The notes under the pieces were generated by a model. That model saw only the letters and a program-made list of their open reading frames with translations, made no database searches and was not told the DNA's origin. A program made the translations under genes and the position numbers. Below, piece by piece: positions 50,601 through 60,200 of a stretch of DNA of 64,000 nt. Numbering within the stretch: the first letter of the stretch is position 1; every line of letters starts with the position of its first letter. Source of the stretch: JBMNKL01 sp050952225 (GTDB taxonomy: Bacteria; Bacillota; Clostridia; Acetivibrionales; DTU013). The stretch is taken from assembly GCA_050952225.1 (NCBI GenBank), contig JBMNKL010000002.1, positions 1 through 64,000 of the forward strand, in the 5' to 3' direction.

Positions 50601-53600
50601 GCTCCGTCCAAAAGTAATGGATTCAGCAGCAGGTCAGCCTCGCCATCATGACGATCAGCCAGTTCTATGCGCGACAGAGCCTCCTTTTCTCCTAAATAAA
50701 GCTCCTTCAAGGTCCTGAATGTACTGCCGTACCTGATCCCAATTTTTTCGAACCTGCTGTAGCACTCTTCTCCGGGTATCGTTTTTGTGCACCGGTTCCT
50801 TATGGTATCCACGCTGAACATCATCGTCCCACTACTTCCCGGATCCCCGAAAAGCAATTTGCCCTGTGCATGAACCATCCTGGCCTTGTTTTCCCCCTGT
50901 GACCATACCTCATAATCCACCGCTTTTGCATTCGGGAAAAGGCTTATGTTTATTTCTTTGGCGCCGGTACCATCCGTCTCTCCTCCGACAATAAACGGGC
51001 TTGCCCATACGGTGTCCCGTATCCTGCTGACTTTGTCCATTCCCGCGATTTCTCCGGCTATCCTGGCCATTTCCAGGTACACCGCACCCGGAAGCATCTT
51101 CCGTGAACCTATCACGTGATCCCTGAGATAGAATTCATCACCGCTTAAGGCAGTGGTAAATTTCTCTTCTTCCAGGCTGGAGGTATTCTTCTCAATAAGC
51201 GGGTGCAGCCTTGAGACCCTTTCGCCTTCTATCCGGACTTCGCATCTTTCGTCCTGCCGGTACCAGTACCTTTCACGTTCGAACGGGTAGGCAGGAAGCG
51301 GTACTTTTAAGTGCTTTTCTCCTTTGAACAGCCTGCTGAAATCAGGAGTGCACCCCCTTAAAAACAGTTCCGCCAGGCTTAGCATCTTTTGGCTGTATTC
51401 ACCATCCCCCAATCCGGGACCGGAAATCTCATCCAACAGGCGGTCAGCCTGCTTTGCAGGCGAAGCATCTGGCCTGAAACGGCCCCTGCTCTCCGGGAAT
51501 TCATACTCGCCTGCGCTGATTTTATCTGCTGTTTCCTTAAGCCTGGTTTTCATTTCGGCAACATCTCTTGCGATAATAGCAGCACGGACAGGAAAATGGC
51601 TTCTTCCGGTGCATAAGGTATTACTGATATCCTCTATGGAATATTTGCTCCCGTTATCCTCAAGCCATCCGAGCAAATCATTCAGTCTGCCGCTTAAAGC
51701 TGTTTTTGTTTTGGCTGATACAGGTATAAGGTAGCATGGCCTTGTCTTCCTGTTGAAACCGGCCGTCGCTTCCTCATATTCCTCTATGACCAGGTGCGCA
51801 TTTGTCCCGCTAAACCCGAATGAACTTACGGCAGCACACCTGGGGCAGTCAGTACCTGTTTCCCAGTCCTTTAATTGAGTATTTACATAAAACGGACTGT
51901 TCTTAAAATCTATATGCCTGTTTTCTTTGCTGAAGTTAAGTGAGGGAACAATTTTTTTATGCCTGAGACACAGAAGAACTTTTATGACGCCTGCTACTCC
52001 TGCGGCCGCCGAAGCATGCCCGATATTGGTTTTTACCGACCCAATGGCACAGTACTGCTTTTTATCGGTATACTTCCGAAAAGCATTTGTCAATGCCTCT
52101 ATTTCTATGGGATCCCCCAGTCTGGTGCCTGTTCCGTGCGTCTCGACATAACTGATTGTCTCAGGGTTAATCCCAAATTTATCATATACATATAATTCAA
52201 GCTCTGTTTGCGAAAGAGTGCTTGGAGCGGTAATTCCGTTTGTTTTTCCGTCCTGGTTTATACCGGATCCTTTAATGACCCCGTATATATGATCCCCGTC
52301 CCTCTTGGCCGCTTCCAGGGATTTAAGCACTACGACACCTACTCCCTCTCCCGGTACAAACCCGTTCGCCCCGTCGTCGAAAGTTTTGCATTTGCCGTCT
52401 TCCGACAGCATACCAGCATTGCTGGTTAATATATGAAAAGCGGGAGTTACCGAGATAAATGCGCCGCCTGCAATTGCCATCTCATTTTCGCCCGACCAGA
52501 TGCTCTGACATGCCAGGTGAATTGCCACCAATGAAGATGAACAGGCTGTATTGACTGCCACGCTGGGTCCCTTAAGATTCATGAAATATGATATCCTTGC
52601 AGGCAAAATAGAGCTTTCCGTGCCCCACAGGGATTGGGGCTCGGCGCCGCCCTCTCCTGCCATCATCATGTAATCGGAATTACCCACCCCGGCAAATACC
52701 GCGCATTTCCTGCCGGACATGGACTCGGCGGAATACCCTGCATCCTCCAGTGCACTCCAGCATTCCTCCATAAATATCCTCTGCTGCGGATCGGTCATTT
52801 CCGCTTCCTTACCCGACATATTGAAAAACATGGCGTCGAATTTGTCTATATCGTCAATGAAGCCTCCCCATTTGCAATACGTTTTATCCAGCTTCTGCGG
52901 GTCGGGGTCATAATATTTATCCGCATCCCACCTGCTCTTCGGCACCTCCCTGATGCAGCTTGTACCTGATGAGAGCTTTTCCCAGTACTCTGCCAGGTTC
53001 GCGGCGCCGGGAAAACGTCCCGACATTCCTATGACGGCAATGTCGCATTCGGCCTTGCCAAATGCGCAAAAATGAGCTTTAGCGGCATCCTGCCTGTCGG
53101 AGTTGTTCAAAAGCAGGTTTTCAAGCGATTGGTAATCCGGTAAAGTCACAACAATTTTCCCTATGTTCTCACGATTCTCCAGGCTCCGATATGCCGCCTG
53201 TATGTCATCAAAGGTAAATGTCTTGCACACCGTTGGCTTTACCGTACCATTCTTCAAAACATCCACCATTTTATCGAGATACTTTGCAATCAGATCCGGC
53301 TGACTTACAAGCAACCTGCGGAGGTCAACGCTGTAAAAAGCCTGGTTATTAACCATATTGGAAAGATTAAAGCCGCCGGAGGCTTTAAGCCCCGTCATGG
53401 CTATTTCAATATACCTTCCTCCCGGCGCCAGGATATCAATGCCTTTTTGTATAGCGTCTCCCGAAAGGGTATTGAGCACTATATCGACGCCATAATTATC
53501 TGTCATCTCCAGTATCTTCTGTGCAAAGTCCACCTGGCGGTAAGGTATAAGGTTGGTTACACCCATTTTGGCAAGGTAGTCGAGTTTTTCCTGTGACCCT

Positions 53601-54283
53601 GCGGTAGCATACATCTCCGCCCCGCAAAGTTTTGCCAGCTGGACCGCCACTAGCCCCGTTCCTCCGGCTGCTGTCTGAATCAGGATTTTTTCGCCTTTTT
53701 TGACCTGGGCTTTCTCAAAAACATGGTACATGGTAAGAAAGACAACAGGAAATGCGCATGCCTCTTCATAAGAAACGTTGGAAGGCTTTTCAACGGCCAG
53801 CCTCTCGTCGGTATTTGCAATATAGCTGTGCCCGCCCAGTCCCGGGCCCATAAGCGCTATCACGTCGTCCCCGACCTTGAACTTTTTTACATCCTTCCCG
53901 GTCTTCACCACCGTCCCAGATACTTCGAATCCGGGTGTAAAAGGATAATCCGGCATGTTGGGATATAATCCCTTTACGCATAATAAATCGCCAAAATTAA
54001 GTGAAAACGCTCTGACAAGAATCTGTATTTCACTGGCCCCTGGTTCCGGAGGAATAATGGATTCGATTTTAACATCCCTGATGTTGCCGGGACCATGCAA
54101 AACAACCGCCCTGCAGCCTGAATCCGGGCTTGCCTCCGTACCCGGCCCCTCTTCTGCGTTCCAGTCATATATGCTTCTTCCCTTTTGAATCTCCCGGATA
54201 AGGCGGTTCGCCTTCTGCGGTGAAATTTCATGGTTTTTTACAGCGCTGAGTATCTTTTTAAAGTCACCGTATTTAATATCCAT
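41693..54283 (-). CDS. Trans-AT polyketide synthase with terminal thioesterase, 4196 aa (PKS-A)
   Basis: A giant modular enzyme, last of the assembly line. Order by residue: docking-like helices 1-35; ER 55-386; KS1 413-835; linker to 1007; DH1 1021-1310; KR 1315-1790; ACP1 (Ser1857); KS2 1953-2380; Ser-less ACP-like 2441-2515; linker to 2663; DH-like 2673-2960 without catalytic residues; ACP2 (Ser3018); KS3 3113-3545; linker to 3711; ACP3 (Ser3789); TE 3870-4155; a Lys/Arg-rich tail. Each KS ends in an LPxYPFxRERYW-type linker and no AT follows, so malonyl units must come from a separate AT: the trans-AT type. ATG 54283 uses a GGAGGT that lies inside the end of the PKS-B gene. No frameshift over 12.6 kb. 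Confidence 0.95.
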   Translation of the reverse strand: MDIKYGDFKKILSAVKNHEISPQKANRLIREIQKGRSIYDWNAEEGPGTEASPDSGCRAVVLHGPGNIRDVKIESIIPPEPGASEIQILVRAFSLNFGDLLCVKGLYPNMPDYPFTPGFEVSGTVVKTGKDVKKFKVGDDVIALMGPGLGGHSYIANTDERLAVEKPSNVSYEEACAFPVVFLTMYHVFEKAQVKKGEKILIQTAAGGTGLVAVQLAKLCGAEMYATAGSQEKLDYLAKMGVTNLIPYRQVDFAQKILEMTDNYGVDIVLNTLSGDAIQKGIDILAPGGRYIEIAMTGLKASGGFNLSNMVNNQAFYSVDLRRLLVSQPDLIAKYLDKMVDVLKNGTVKPTVCKTFTFDDIQAAYRSLENRENIGKIVVTLPDYQSLENLLLNNSDRQDAAKAHFCAFGKAECDIAVIGMSGRFPGAANLAEYWEKLSSGTSCIREVPKSRWDADKYYDPDPQKLDKTYCKWGGFIDDIDKFDAMFFNMSGKEAEMTDPQQRIFMEECWSALEDAGYSAESMSGRKCAVFAGVGNSDYMMMAGEGGAEPQSLWGTESSILPARISYFMNLKGPSVAVNTACSSSLVAIHLACQSIWSGENEMAIAGGAFISVTPAFHILTSNAGMLSEDGKCKTFDDGANGFVPGEGVGVVVLKSLEAAKRDGDHIYGVIKGSGINQDGKTNGITAPSTLSQTELELYVYDKFGINPETISYVETHGTGTRLGDPIEIEALTNAFRKYTDKKQYCAIGSVKTNIGHASAAAGVAGVIKVLLCLRHKKIVPSLNFSKENRHIDFKNSPFYVNTQLKDWETGTDCPRCAAVSSFGFSGTNAHLVIEEYEEATAGFNRKTRPCYLIPVSAKTKTALSGRLNDLLGWLEDNGSKYSIEDISNTLCTGRSHFPVRAAIIARDVAEMKTRLKETADKISAGEYEFPESRGRFRPDASPAKQADRLLDEISGPGLGDGEYSQKMLSLAELFLRGCTPDFSRLFKGEKHLKVPLPAYPFERERYWYRQDERCEVRIEGERVSRLHPLIEKNTSSLEEEKFTTALSGDEFYLRDHVIGSRKMLPGAVYLEMARIAGEIAGMDKVSRIRDTVWASPFIVGGETDGTGAKEINISLFPNAKAVDYEVWSQGENKARMVHAQGKLLFGDPGSSGTMMFSVDTIRNRCTKTIPGEECYSRFEKIGIRYGSTFRTLKELYLGEKEALSRIELADRHDGEADLLLNPLLLDGALQTLMGLALNNAGEVGAPYLPFSLGETEIFDVLPRSCYVYVKPSGELRDLSTGRFDIWILNREGLVLAQLRDLAVRALKSVPEANATETVIYHSLWESKELVDGTADKALSGGLLLFDTDESAYNYLKEKYGDAQIVLVKPGNAFTAADEYIYEVNPKVAGDYTKLIARIRQQGIAVENIIHMWSKDGFSPEGRKLKTQVELGCHSAINTARALMENKLENEVSILFVHTVTDGAVQPQNAAMEGLAKSINLESAQLACKIVEIPGEPAADLNTRLDMILGELNAGNKEDSVVRYKGKRRFIRVFREFEDLLDSAEGEGKIPLKNGGLYLITGGAGGLGLIFAEYIARHAKASVILTGRSELTPEKEKKLQKIKAAGSDVIYFNADISKGSDVSELMARIKSSFGQLNGIIHAAGELRDSLIINKTNEDIDSVLAPKVYGTVLLDEATSGEPLDFFVMMSSLAAVTGNVGQADYAYANGFMDHYAEYRETLRKAGKRQGRTLSINWPLWRDGSMTVTEDTRILLAKTLGLVPMRKETGFKVLEAGLAADEARLIALEGDMLKIKKALELGSEKRSGAEENGSIRTDSLEDPTLRQKMEEYLKEVLAMEVRLPVNRIDVNEPLERYGIDSAMIVNMTRTLEKDLGELSKTLLFEYQTLGELSEYLVRYHGRTFAEKMGVSTGEHKKSKQPANEMETVRSWDITSLKRPRFIAAPNDGDARESGLIKDIAIIGVSGRYPMAGNLEEYWENLAAGRDCISEIPAERWDYRKYFSPDKEKPGLVYSKWGGFIDNVDKFDPLFFNISPREAELMDPQERLFLETVWHAMEDSGYTRKQLTGSRVGVFAGVMYGHYQLFGASGPVRGSGMPASSHASVANRISYFFGFRGPSIAVDTMCSSSLTAIHLACRSINAGECDMAVAGGVNVTIHPYKYFLLSQGRFASTDGRCRSFGEGGDGYVPGEGVGAVILKPLDKAIADGDNIYAVIRGSAVNHGGKTNGYSVPNPNAQAEVIADALKKAGVDARRVSCVEAHGTGTSLGDPIEITGLVKAYRQYTQDKQFCSIGSVKSNIGHLESAAGIAAVTKILLQMKHKKLVPSIHSDVLNPNINFEDSPFYVQHELGEWKKPVIEENGVKKACSRIAAVSSFGAGGSNAHIILEEWEAPAPRDNTGENGEQVIVISARNKERLNEYVKGLTSFLKSRAYSASFRQGGKPENTEIKVAEKLVRIAADITGAEKEYVSAEDDLKELGFDLVALTRFAGRISREFGIDWELGMFSIYPSVRRIARYIAGENAWSENVPAEKPAGGMHSCDGIDCELTLKEVAYTLQTGREAMEERIAVVAGSIEELIEKLESYNNGERDIGGLYTGSLQGKQSKAALLIEGEAGEAFMNVAISRREFSKLAQMWTLGIEIDWNLLYKDGRPRKVSLPPYPFARERCWIPETGIISGSVERLHPLLERNTSTLNGIRFSTRLYSDDLYAGDYRASGKKLLAPIVAVEMARAAGEFATERPVAEIRDIAWGKAIEFNSDYIDIEVRLYPVSDVLEYEVCTVNANGHLAAHSQGVIVNSDTETGQDISGPIDIDSVKESCGEQLSHDDIYSILESAGTTCGNSFRVLKQLNLGVSEALAVLELPENPGSGPAGNFINPLLLEGACHAAVIFAGSRNSQKAARISPVRLERIRMTKPLVSQSYYAYITKQDSKAGQAQEEVFSLLLADVNGQVLIRMDNLFLRKFETAGGAAALKKDKTIRTAGGKPGIDLYRQVEEDIRRIAAEILKISPQRLDTDSNFGEFGFESIALKELADKISLMYKIDLLPTIFYSKPDIRELSEYIADEFKDNVESIYKGRENSVTTGAGMHGEEPEEEIHLPLLSVKYGNGARGGSTGTYNAEPVAVVGMYGIMPGSGDLEEFWQNLLQEKDLITEVPKERWDWRDYHVDYADGKLKTRSKWGGFIPDVDKFDPRFFNISPAEAEMMDPQHRIFLEIVWKTIEDAGYKVSEFSGRNIGIFAGVQFNDYQHLLGMQGESNPMMGLGNEHSIFVNRISYLLNFHGPSEPYNTACSSSGVAIHRAVRSIRTGECEMAIAGGISLILSPFSVISADQMGILSPDGRCKTLDKSANGYVKGEGAGALLLKPLQKAIKDNDHIYAVIKGTSVNHGGKAASITAPNSDAQAALIVKAHEEAGIDPETITYLELHGTGTELGDPVEIEGIKLAFMRSAKRLGKTIKRRHYCGIGSVKTNIGHLEPASGIAGVIKVILALQGKKLPGILHLKELNPYVKIDNTPFYIVNKTMDWQRLEDGNGGYIPRRAGVSSFGFGGVNSHILLEEYEYKELEVHREKNGYIFVLSAKNVDRLKCYARNMLNFIDEKLMHGCSASFLHSMVYTLQTGREEMNERLACVVSGMEDLRERLAWFCDGDEDTDGLYRGSVKSKSGGLNDDEDDIRRLIASEDYHEVAKLWVSGRKVDWRLFYPGTKPRRISLPTYPFARERYWAPAELKPIVPEKPTNPASDSGKQEKPLQPDASVREHAEASIDTDYILGELKTILAAQLKMDPNEIDGDVNISEYGVDSILSSVIMQVVQQRFGSSISLSAIVEHPTLRELSEYILEEMDDDVKIPGRSETAETIQRRPKAPQFAVKPKLLPEIFPFNTQGIYQTSFWVHGAPGFATFFKDLSDGLGKEYPLYAFQAKGVDGKSMPQLIYEMAQHYVDCIRMVQPEGPYCVGGYSYGGLVAYEMAQILNKQGAEVTHLVMYDTMPATPEMNELYNGMVNSEDDYFLKLLMANEFAEVKNNNAKLITKDDMMGVSPRMHIYHLAKLVKERGNKPLPIDEIYNYLKGTVEVVAYSEESYAIYKPLPYDASGVLYFKAAKGFVGENNFLNWGAVDFGKLYDYVQPWRELIRDLKVVEVPSDHFGGLEEPALSVIIEHTRQVIPLKGEAGRKPRGRNSSQKKDKRSGSKTKKKPAILPMSWVESEGENNS
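41819..44947 (-). other. PKS-A module 3: KS3 - ACP3 - thioesterase
   Basis: KS3 (43649-44947) keeps Cys3281, His3416 and His3463 and reads NTACSSSGVAIHRA, unlike the other four KS. There is no ketoreductase, so any extension leaves a beta-keto group, or the KS only passes the chain on. ACP3 is at 42794-43021. The TE (41819-42676) has GYSYGG (Ser3945), Asp3972 and His4129, a complete triad, and should free the chain as acid or lactone. Confidence 0.85.
45104..48427 (-). other. PKS-A module 2: KS2 - Ser-less ACP - inactive DH - ACP2
   Basis: KS2 (47144-48427) keeps Cys2121, His2256 and His2296. An ACP-like fold (46739-46963) interrupts the KS and its linker; its GFDLVAL has Leu2476 where the phosphopantetheine Ser should be. 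The DH fold (45404-46267) has Tyr2706 in place of His and Glu2874 in place of Asp, so it should not dehydrate. ACP2 (45104-45346) has an unusual GFES motif with Ser3018. No KR. Confidence 0.8.
48599..53047 (-). other. PKS-A module 1: KS1 - DH - KR - ACP1
   Basis: KS1 (51779-53047): Cys581, His716, His756. DH (50354-51223): His1056 and Asp1226 are kept, but HVIGSRKMLP has Ser where the usual HxxxGxxxxP has Gly. KR (48914-50341): TGGAGGLG at 1560, catalytic Lys1665, Ser1689, Tyr1702, Asn1706. ACP1 (48599-48826): GIDS, Ser1857. Expected product: a hydroxyl or, if the DH works, a double bond. Confidence 0.85.
53126..54121 (-). other. PKS-A N-terminal enoylreductase domain
   Basis: A medium-chain reductase type ER with FTPGFEVSGTVV and the NADPH loop AAGGTGLVAVQLAK (residues 205-218), right after a docking-like helix (KILSAVKNHEISPQKANRLI). 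It belongs functionally to the last module of PKS-B, whose KS-DH-KR-cMT-ACP set lacks an ER. Confidence 0.85.
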
Positions 54284-54287
54284 AAAT

Positions 54288-57200
54288 TTACCTCCATAAA
54301 CTTATGACATCATCGATATTTAATTCACCATCAGCCAGCTTTTGAAGCAGTTCAACATTATCGGCGTCCTCTGCGGGAATTTCATCGTCATTTCCCGCTA
54401 TCTGACCATCCTCATTCTTTAGGTTCAAATTGTCTGAAATCTGCCCACCGTATTCGTTGCAAATGAATTGCGCCAGATCCTTTATTGTCCCGTAGTCAAA
54501 GAGGACCGTGGTTCTTAATACGATGCCGATAGCCTTGTTAATGCTGTTGATCAGGTCCAGCCCGGAAATTGAATCAACTCCATAGGAAGAAAACGGCTTT
54601 TCAATATCTATGTCGTCCGCACTTATTCCCAGAACCTTTATTAGACTTTCAGCAATCCTGTCTGTTATGTATTGACTGAGATCTTCATCCGCGTAACCAT
54701 TCTGAGCTGCGTTATCAATCACTTGCTCCCGTATTGTTGCATCCTTTCCCGGTGCCGGTACTTCATCGTCCACCGGCTCTTTATTACCTGCAGGATTACC
54801 GCAGGCGGCAATATCAGCAGGATTCCCTTTCCGGCTTACCAAGCCGTTGCTTTCCCCTATTATGACACTCTGGCCCGAATCCCTGCCTCCGATTATATGC
54901 ACCTGCTCAAAGCCTTCTTCGCTCAGAACCCTGTTCCACGAGCTTGTGCTTAACAGCGGAGAACTTTTCAGGCGGTTTTCCTTGTCGCTGTATAACCACC
55001 AGCCCTCCAAAAGGCCGAAGGTAAGCGTTGCAAAGTCATTTACGGCAGTAGTTTCATTTATTACAACCCAACCGTTGGTCTTAAGGAGCTCCTTCATGTT
55101 CTTCAGCGTAGCTTGTATATACCTTGTGGCATGCAGCACATTGGTCGCTACCAGCACATCGCAGCTTCCGGGCCTGTACCCCTGCTCCCTGATGTCTTTC
55201 TCAATATTCAGCGTCTTAAATTCAACATAGGGATTATCTTTTCCGTACTGCATCTTCCCATAGCGGGTAAAACTCACCGATATGTCGGTATATATGTAAG
55301 TTATCCTGTCTCCGTACCGGCGTATGCTGTCAAATACCCTGGCACTTGTACCGCCGGTGCCTGCGCCCACTTCAAGTATGCAGATTTTTTCATCCCGGGC
55401 CAGTTGCGGAATTGCTGCCTCGATATAGGATTTCAGGCTCCAGGCGACAATATCGTTGTAATAGTCCGCCACTACGTTCCCCTTGTATATCCCTTCAACC
55501 AGTTCCATGGATGAGTTCGGGAACATTACTTCCGTCGCTTGGATTTTGCCCCTCAGTATTTCAGGGTATTTCCCCATGCATATCCAGAGCAGGTTCACGT
55601 GGCTTATTATGTCCGGGTAATTTTCCAACAGCCGTGCTTTTTCATTTTCGAGATTCTCCAGGCTCCTCTTCAGCCCGGCTTCCTCGACTGCGGCAGTAAC
55701 CGCAAGGCAGTTCCCGTCAATTTCCGCAAAACCCGAGCGGACCATTATCTCAATGAGAACCTTGTGTAAGCGCTCATATGAAGGTATTATGCCGAGGAAA
55801 TTCATGAGTTCCTGCAGGTCATATTTTTCATCCCTTTTCAGGAATGCTCCCATGTCACGGAAGGCTTTAAGCAGCAAACGCTCGCCAAAGCTTCTGAGTT
55901 CCGTGAATGCCTGCTGCGACAGTATCATTTTCCCAGTATCGATTGCAGGCGCCATTTCTTCTTTTATTACATCCTTTATTCTTACGTCCATGCCTTTGGG
56001 GTTATACTCAAGCCTGCGAGCCGTATCTATCCCCATTGTTTCCAGCAGTTTCGGATCAGCCTTGAAGGGTATTACTTGTATTGCCTTATTGCCAAGAATC
56101 CTTTTTACGGCTTCCATTCCTTCAGCCGGCTGTATGGATCCGACGCCTTTTGACGACAGCAGCCTGTTATACTTCTCGGTGGCCACAACGCCCACGCTGC
56201 CCCAGTACCCCCAGTTGATAACCTTTACCGGATACTGTACCTTCCCGGCGAGATAGCTTGCAAAAGCATCCTTAAAGGTACATGCCGCCGCATAGTTACC
56301 CTGTCCTGCATTCCCTGAAAATGATTGCACCGAGGAGAAAAACATCATGAAATCAAGCTTTTCTTCCCTTACTACCTCGTACAGCACCATACTTCCCCTG
56401 ACCTTGGGAGCAAGGGCTGCCCGCATTATCTGCTCATCCATATTCTCCAGTATCCTGTCCTGCAAAACTATGGCTGAATGTATGACTCCGTTGATTTCTC
56501 CAAATCTCGTCCTGACCTGGTTTACAGCCGCTTTCATGCTTTCCGGGCTGGAAGCGTCCGCCTGTATATACAGCACTTCTCCTCCCCTGGACCGTATCTC
56601 GCTGATTTTGGCCTTCTGCGCTTCGTTTAGCGGGCTTCTTCCCAGGAGCGCCAGCCTCGCTTTCACCGTTTCTGCAAGGTAAAGGCTCAGTTCCAGGCCT
56701 ATGCCCCCGGCCCCGCCTAAAATCATGTATACTCCCTTGTGCCTGAAGGGTGTTCCTGCTACAGGGGGCAGCATAACAGGCTCTAAATGCCTAATATATC
56801 GCATCCCGTCGCGGATGGCCACCTCATCGCCGTTCGGATTGCCTGGTTCCGCTGCTATCTGCTTCGCCAGCTTCCGGATTCCCTCCATGTCCGAAACCTG
56901 CCGTGCGTCTTTGAGACTTATATCCATACAGCAGACTTCCCACCTTGGGAATTCTTTTGCCATGGACTTGACCAGGCCATGTATGCTTCCGGCACAGGGC
57001 ATGCCTTCTTCTCCGGAAACAACCCTGAAAACATCATTTGTAACCACTTTCATACGAAGCGGTCTTGAAGCGTATCCGTTTTTGCTCAGAGCTTTAACCA
57101 GCCTGAAAAGGGACATCACTCCATATTCCTGGTCTTGATCAAGAGCTTCCAGGTCTTCCGTCACTGCATTTGCCGTACTTATTCCGCCGAGATAGTAAAT

Positions 57201-60200
57201 GGTGTCTATTTCTGGAAACTGTGCAATAAAGCTGTCCAGAGCTGCTGCATCACCGACCCTGAACCTGAACTCATTCTCCGGGCATTGCATCGTCTCATCG
57301 CAGAGCACAGCCTTGACCACTTTTTCCGGAGAATGCATTTCCGCCAATGCGGTCTCAAGCCCGGCACACTGCGGGTGGCACATAATCAGGATTTTTCCGT
57401 TCCTGTCACCTGATGTTCCGGGCTGCGGCGGTCCAATCCTCTTCCATACCGGGGCATAGTAAAGCAACGGATGTTCCGCCTCCTTCACTTTTCTGAAAGC
57501 AATGTCATTGAGCCTGGCGCATACACGACCCGTTTCATCCAGCAGGGCTATATCAAACCTGTCCCTACCGATGGTCTTAACATACGCATATGTCTGCGCT
57601 TTCAGAGGCTTTAATACCTCCACCCGCTCTACGGAGAAAGGAAGCATCACCTGCATGTCTTTCTTTTCATTGCCTGCCTTTATGCCTGCTATTGTCTGCA
57701 ATGCTCCGTCCACCAAGGCCGGATACAGGGCATGTATATCCGCTTCATTTTCATATCCCTCAGGCAGCGTCAAAAGTCCCAGGGCTTCTTCTTTTCCGCA
57801 CCATATCCTGTTCACTCCCCGGAAATACGGCCCATACTCAAGACCTATATCAAGGAATGAAGCATAAAGCCTGTCAGCATTCAGAATCTGCCCGCATCTC
57901 GCCTTTATCTCCTCAACATCCAACTTCCATGGGGAATAAGCATTTCCAATACTTATTTCACCTTTCGAGTAGATGGTGTTGTTTCCGCCCTCGCCCAGAA
58001 TCTCGTAGCGCATTCCTCCGCCGGTTTCTTTTATCACTACCCGGATGTCCATTTCATCGCCATTCAACTCCAAGGGCTGCAGCCAGACCACTCTTTCAAG
58101 GCATACGGCACTGCCGGGTCTTACCTGCTTTGCGGCAGAATAGGCCATTTCCAGGTAAGCCGCCCCTGGAAGGATGAGCCTCCCTTTAACCCTGTGGTCC
58201 CTGATTACCGGGTCGGTATTCGTCAAGGATTTCCTGCATACTAGCCCCTGCTTTACCTGGCTCAATGCCTGGTCCGCGTTTCCTGCCGGAACAAGCCCCG
58301 TATTCTTTTCCCCGCCGGTCACTGCGGCTTCATTATACCAGCACCGGATTAGGTTAAAAGGATAAGCAGGCAAAGGTATTCTCCTCCATCTTTCCTTGGA
58401 GTACAGCCCCGTCCAGTCCAACTCGCAGCCATTTGCATACAACTCGGCTAATCTGCGCAATTTTTCCCTATATTCATTTTCCTCCGGGCTTTCTCCTGCC
58501 AACTCCGCTATCAGTCTTTCCCCAAGCTCCTTTAACCCCGGCTCGGCATCCGGTTTTTCAACATTGAGCACATTGTGGCAGTAGTTGTCCGCATGTCCCT
58601 TTTCAAGGACTTCCTGAATGGCGCGGGACAGTTCTTCGGTATTTTTCGATATAAAAGCGCCGCGAACCGTGAAATGACTCCTGCCTATATGAAGGGTGTA
58701 GGCTATATCCTTAATTTCATGCTTATATCCCTCAGTGCGCAGCCACTCCAGCAGTTCTCTCAGCTTCCTGTCAAAAGAAGCTTTATTTTTGGCGGATACG
58801 GGTATGAAATACCATGGCTGCCGGCTTCTGCCCGCAGACGCGGGCTCCGTTGCTTCCTCGATTACGACATGGGCGTTTGTTCCGCTGAACCCGAACGAAC
58901 TGACAGCTGCTCTCCTTGGGGTCCCTGCTTCTGTTTTCCACTCGCGCAAACTAGTATTAACATAGAAGGGGCTGTTTTCAAAATCTATATGCTCATTTGC
59001 TTTTTTCATATGCAATGATGGTACAAGCTGGCGGTGTTTCAGGCACAGAACCGCTTTGATCAGTCCCGCTATGCCTGCCGCCGTCAGAGTATGCCCGATA
59101 TTAGATTTGACCGATCCAATAGCGCAGTATTGCTTCCTGTTGGTATACTCTCCAAAGGCGTCGGTTAAAGCACATACCTCAATAGGGTCCCCCAGTTTGG
59201 TTCCCGTGCCGTGGGTCTCCACATAGCCGATGGTATCCGGACTGATATTGCACCTTTTATATACCTCCAGCTCAAGCTCGGTCTGGGATTGCGCGCTGGG
59301 AGCCGTAATCCCGTTTGTTTTCCCATCCTGGTTGATTCCCGAGCCTTTTATCACGGCATATATATGATCGCCGTCTTTCACAGCATCCTCATATTTTTTC
59401 AGTACTACAACCCCAATTCCTTCGCCGGGCACAAAGCCGTTTGCATCGTTGTCAAAAGCCTTGCATTTCCCGTCGGGCGACAGCATGCCCGCCCGGCTGG
59501 CCATAACATGCAGGCCGGGGGTGGTCAAAACCGCTGCGCCTCCCGCAAGCGCAATATCACTGGTCCCGCACCTGATGCTTTCGCATGCAAGATGAACAGC
59601 CACCAGGGATGAGGAGCAGGCCGTATTGACAGCCACGCTGGGCCCTTTTAGGTTGAGGAAATAGGATATCCTTGAAGCCAGGATGGATTCATCGTTTCCC
59701 ATGAAGGCATAGGCTTCGGGCTTTACCTTGTTCTTCTTCATTCCGTCGGCGTAATCTCCCGGTCCGCAGCCAACAAAGACCCCGCACCTTTTCCCCGACA
59801 TGCTGATATCCGAATAACCTGCATCTTCAATGGCTTTCCATGCCTCCATCAGGAATAATCTCTGCTGGGGGTCCATCATCTCCGCTTCCTTGGGCGATAT
59901 ATTAAAGAACAGCGGGTCAAACTTATCAATATCCGCCAGGCAGCCCATATGCCTGCAATAGCTCTTGTCGGCCTCGCTGCGGTCAGTACTGTAAAAGCTG
60001 CCTGTCTCCCACCTTGTTATTTCTTTCACCGAGTCCCTTCCTTCCCTGAGATTGTCCCAGAATTCTTTCAGGTTCTTCGCCTCAGGGAAACACGCCGACA
60101 TGCCTATTATAGCTATATCCGCCGAACTTTCGGTCCAGGTATCTCTCTTTTGATGCCCAGGTTTTTCAGCATAGAATCTCATGTAATTGCCAGTAGTTCC

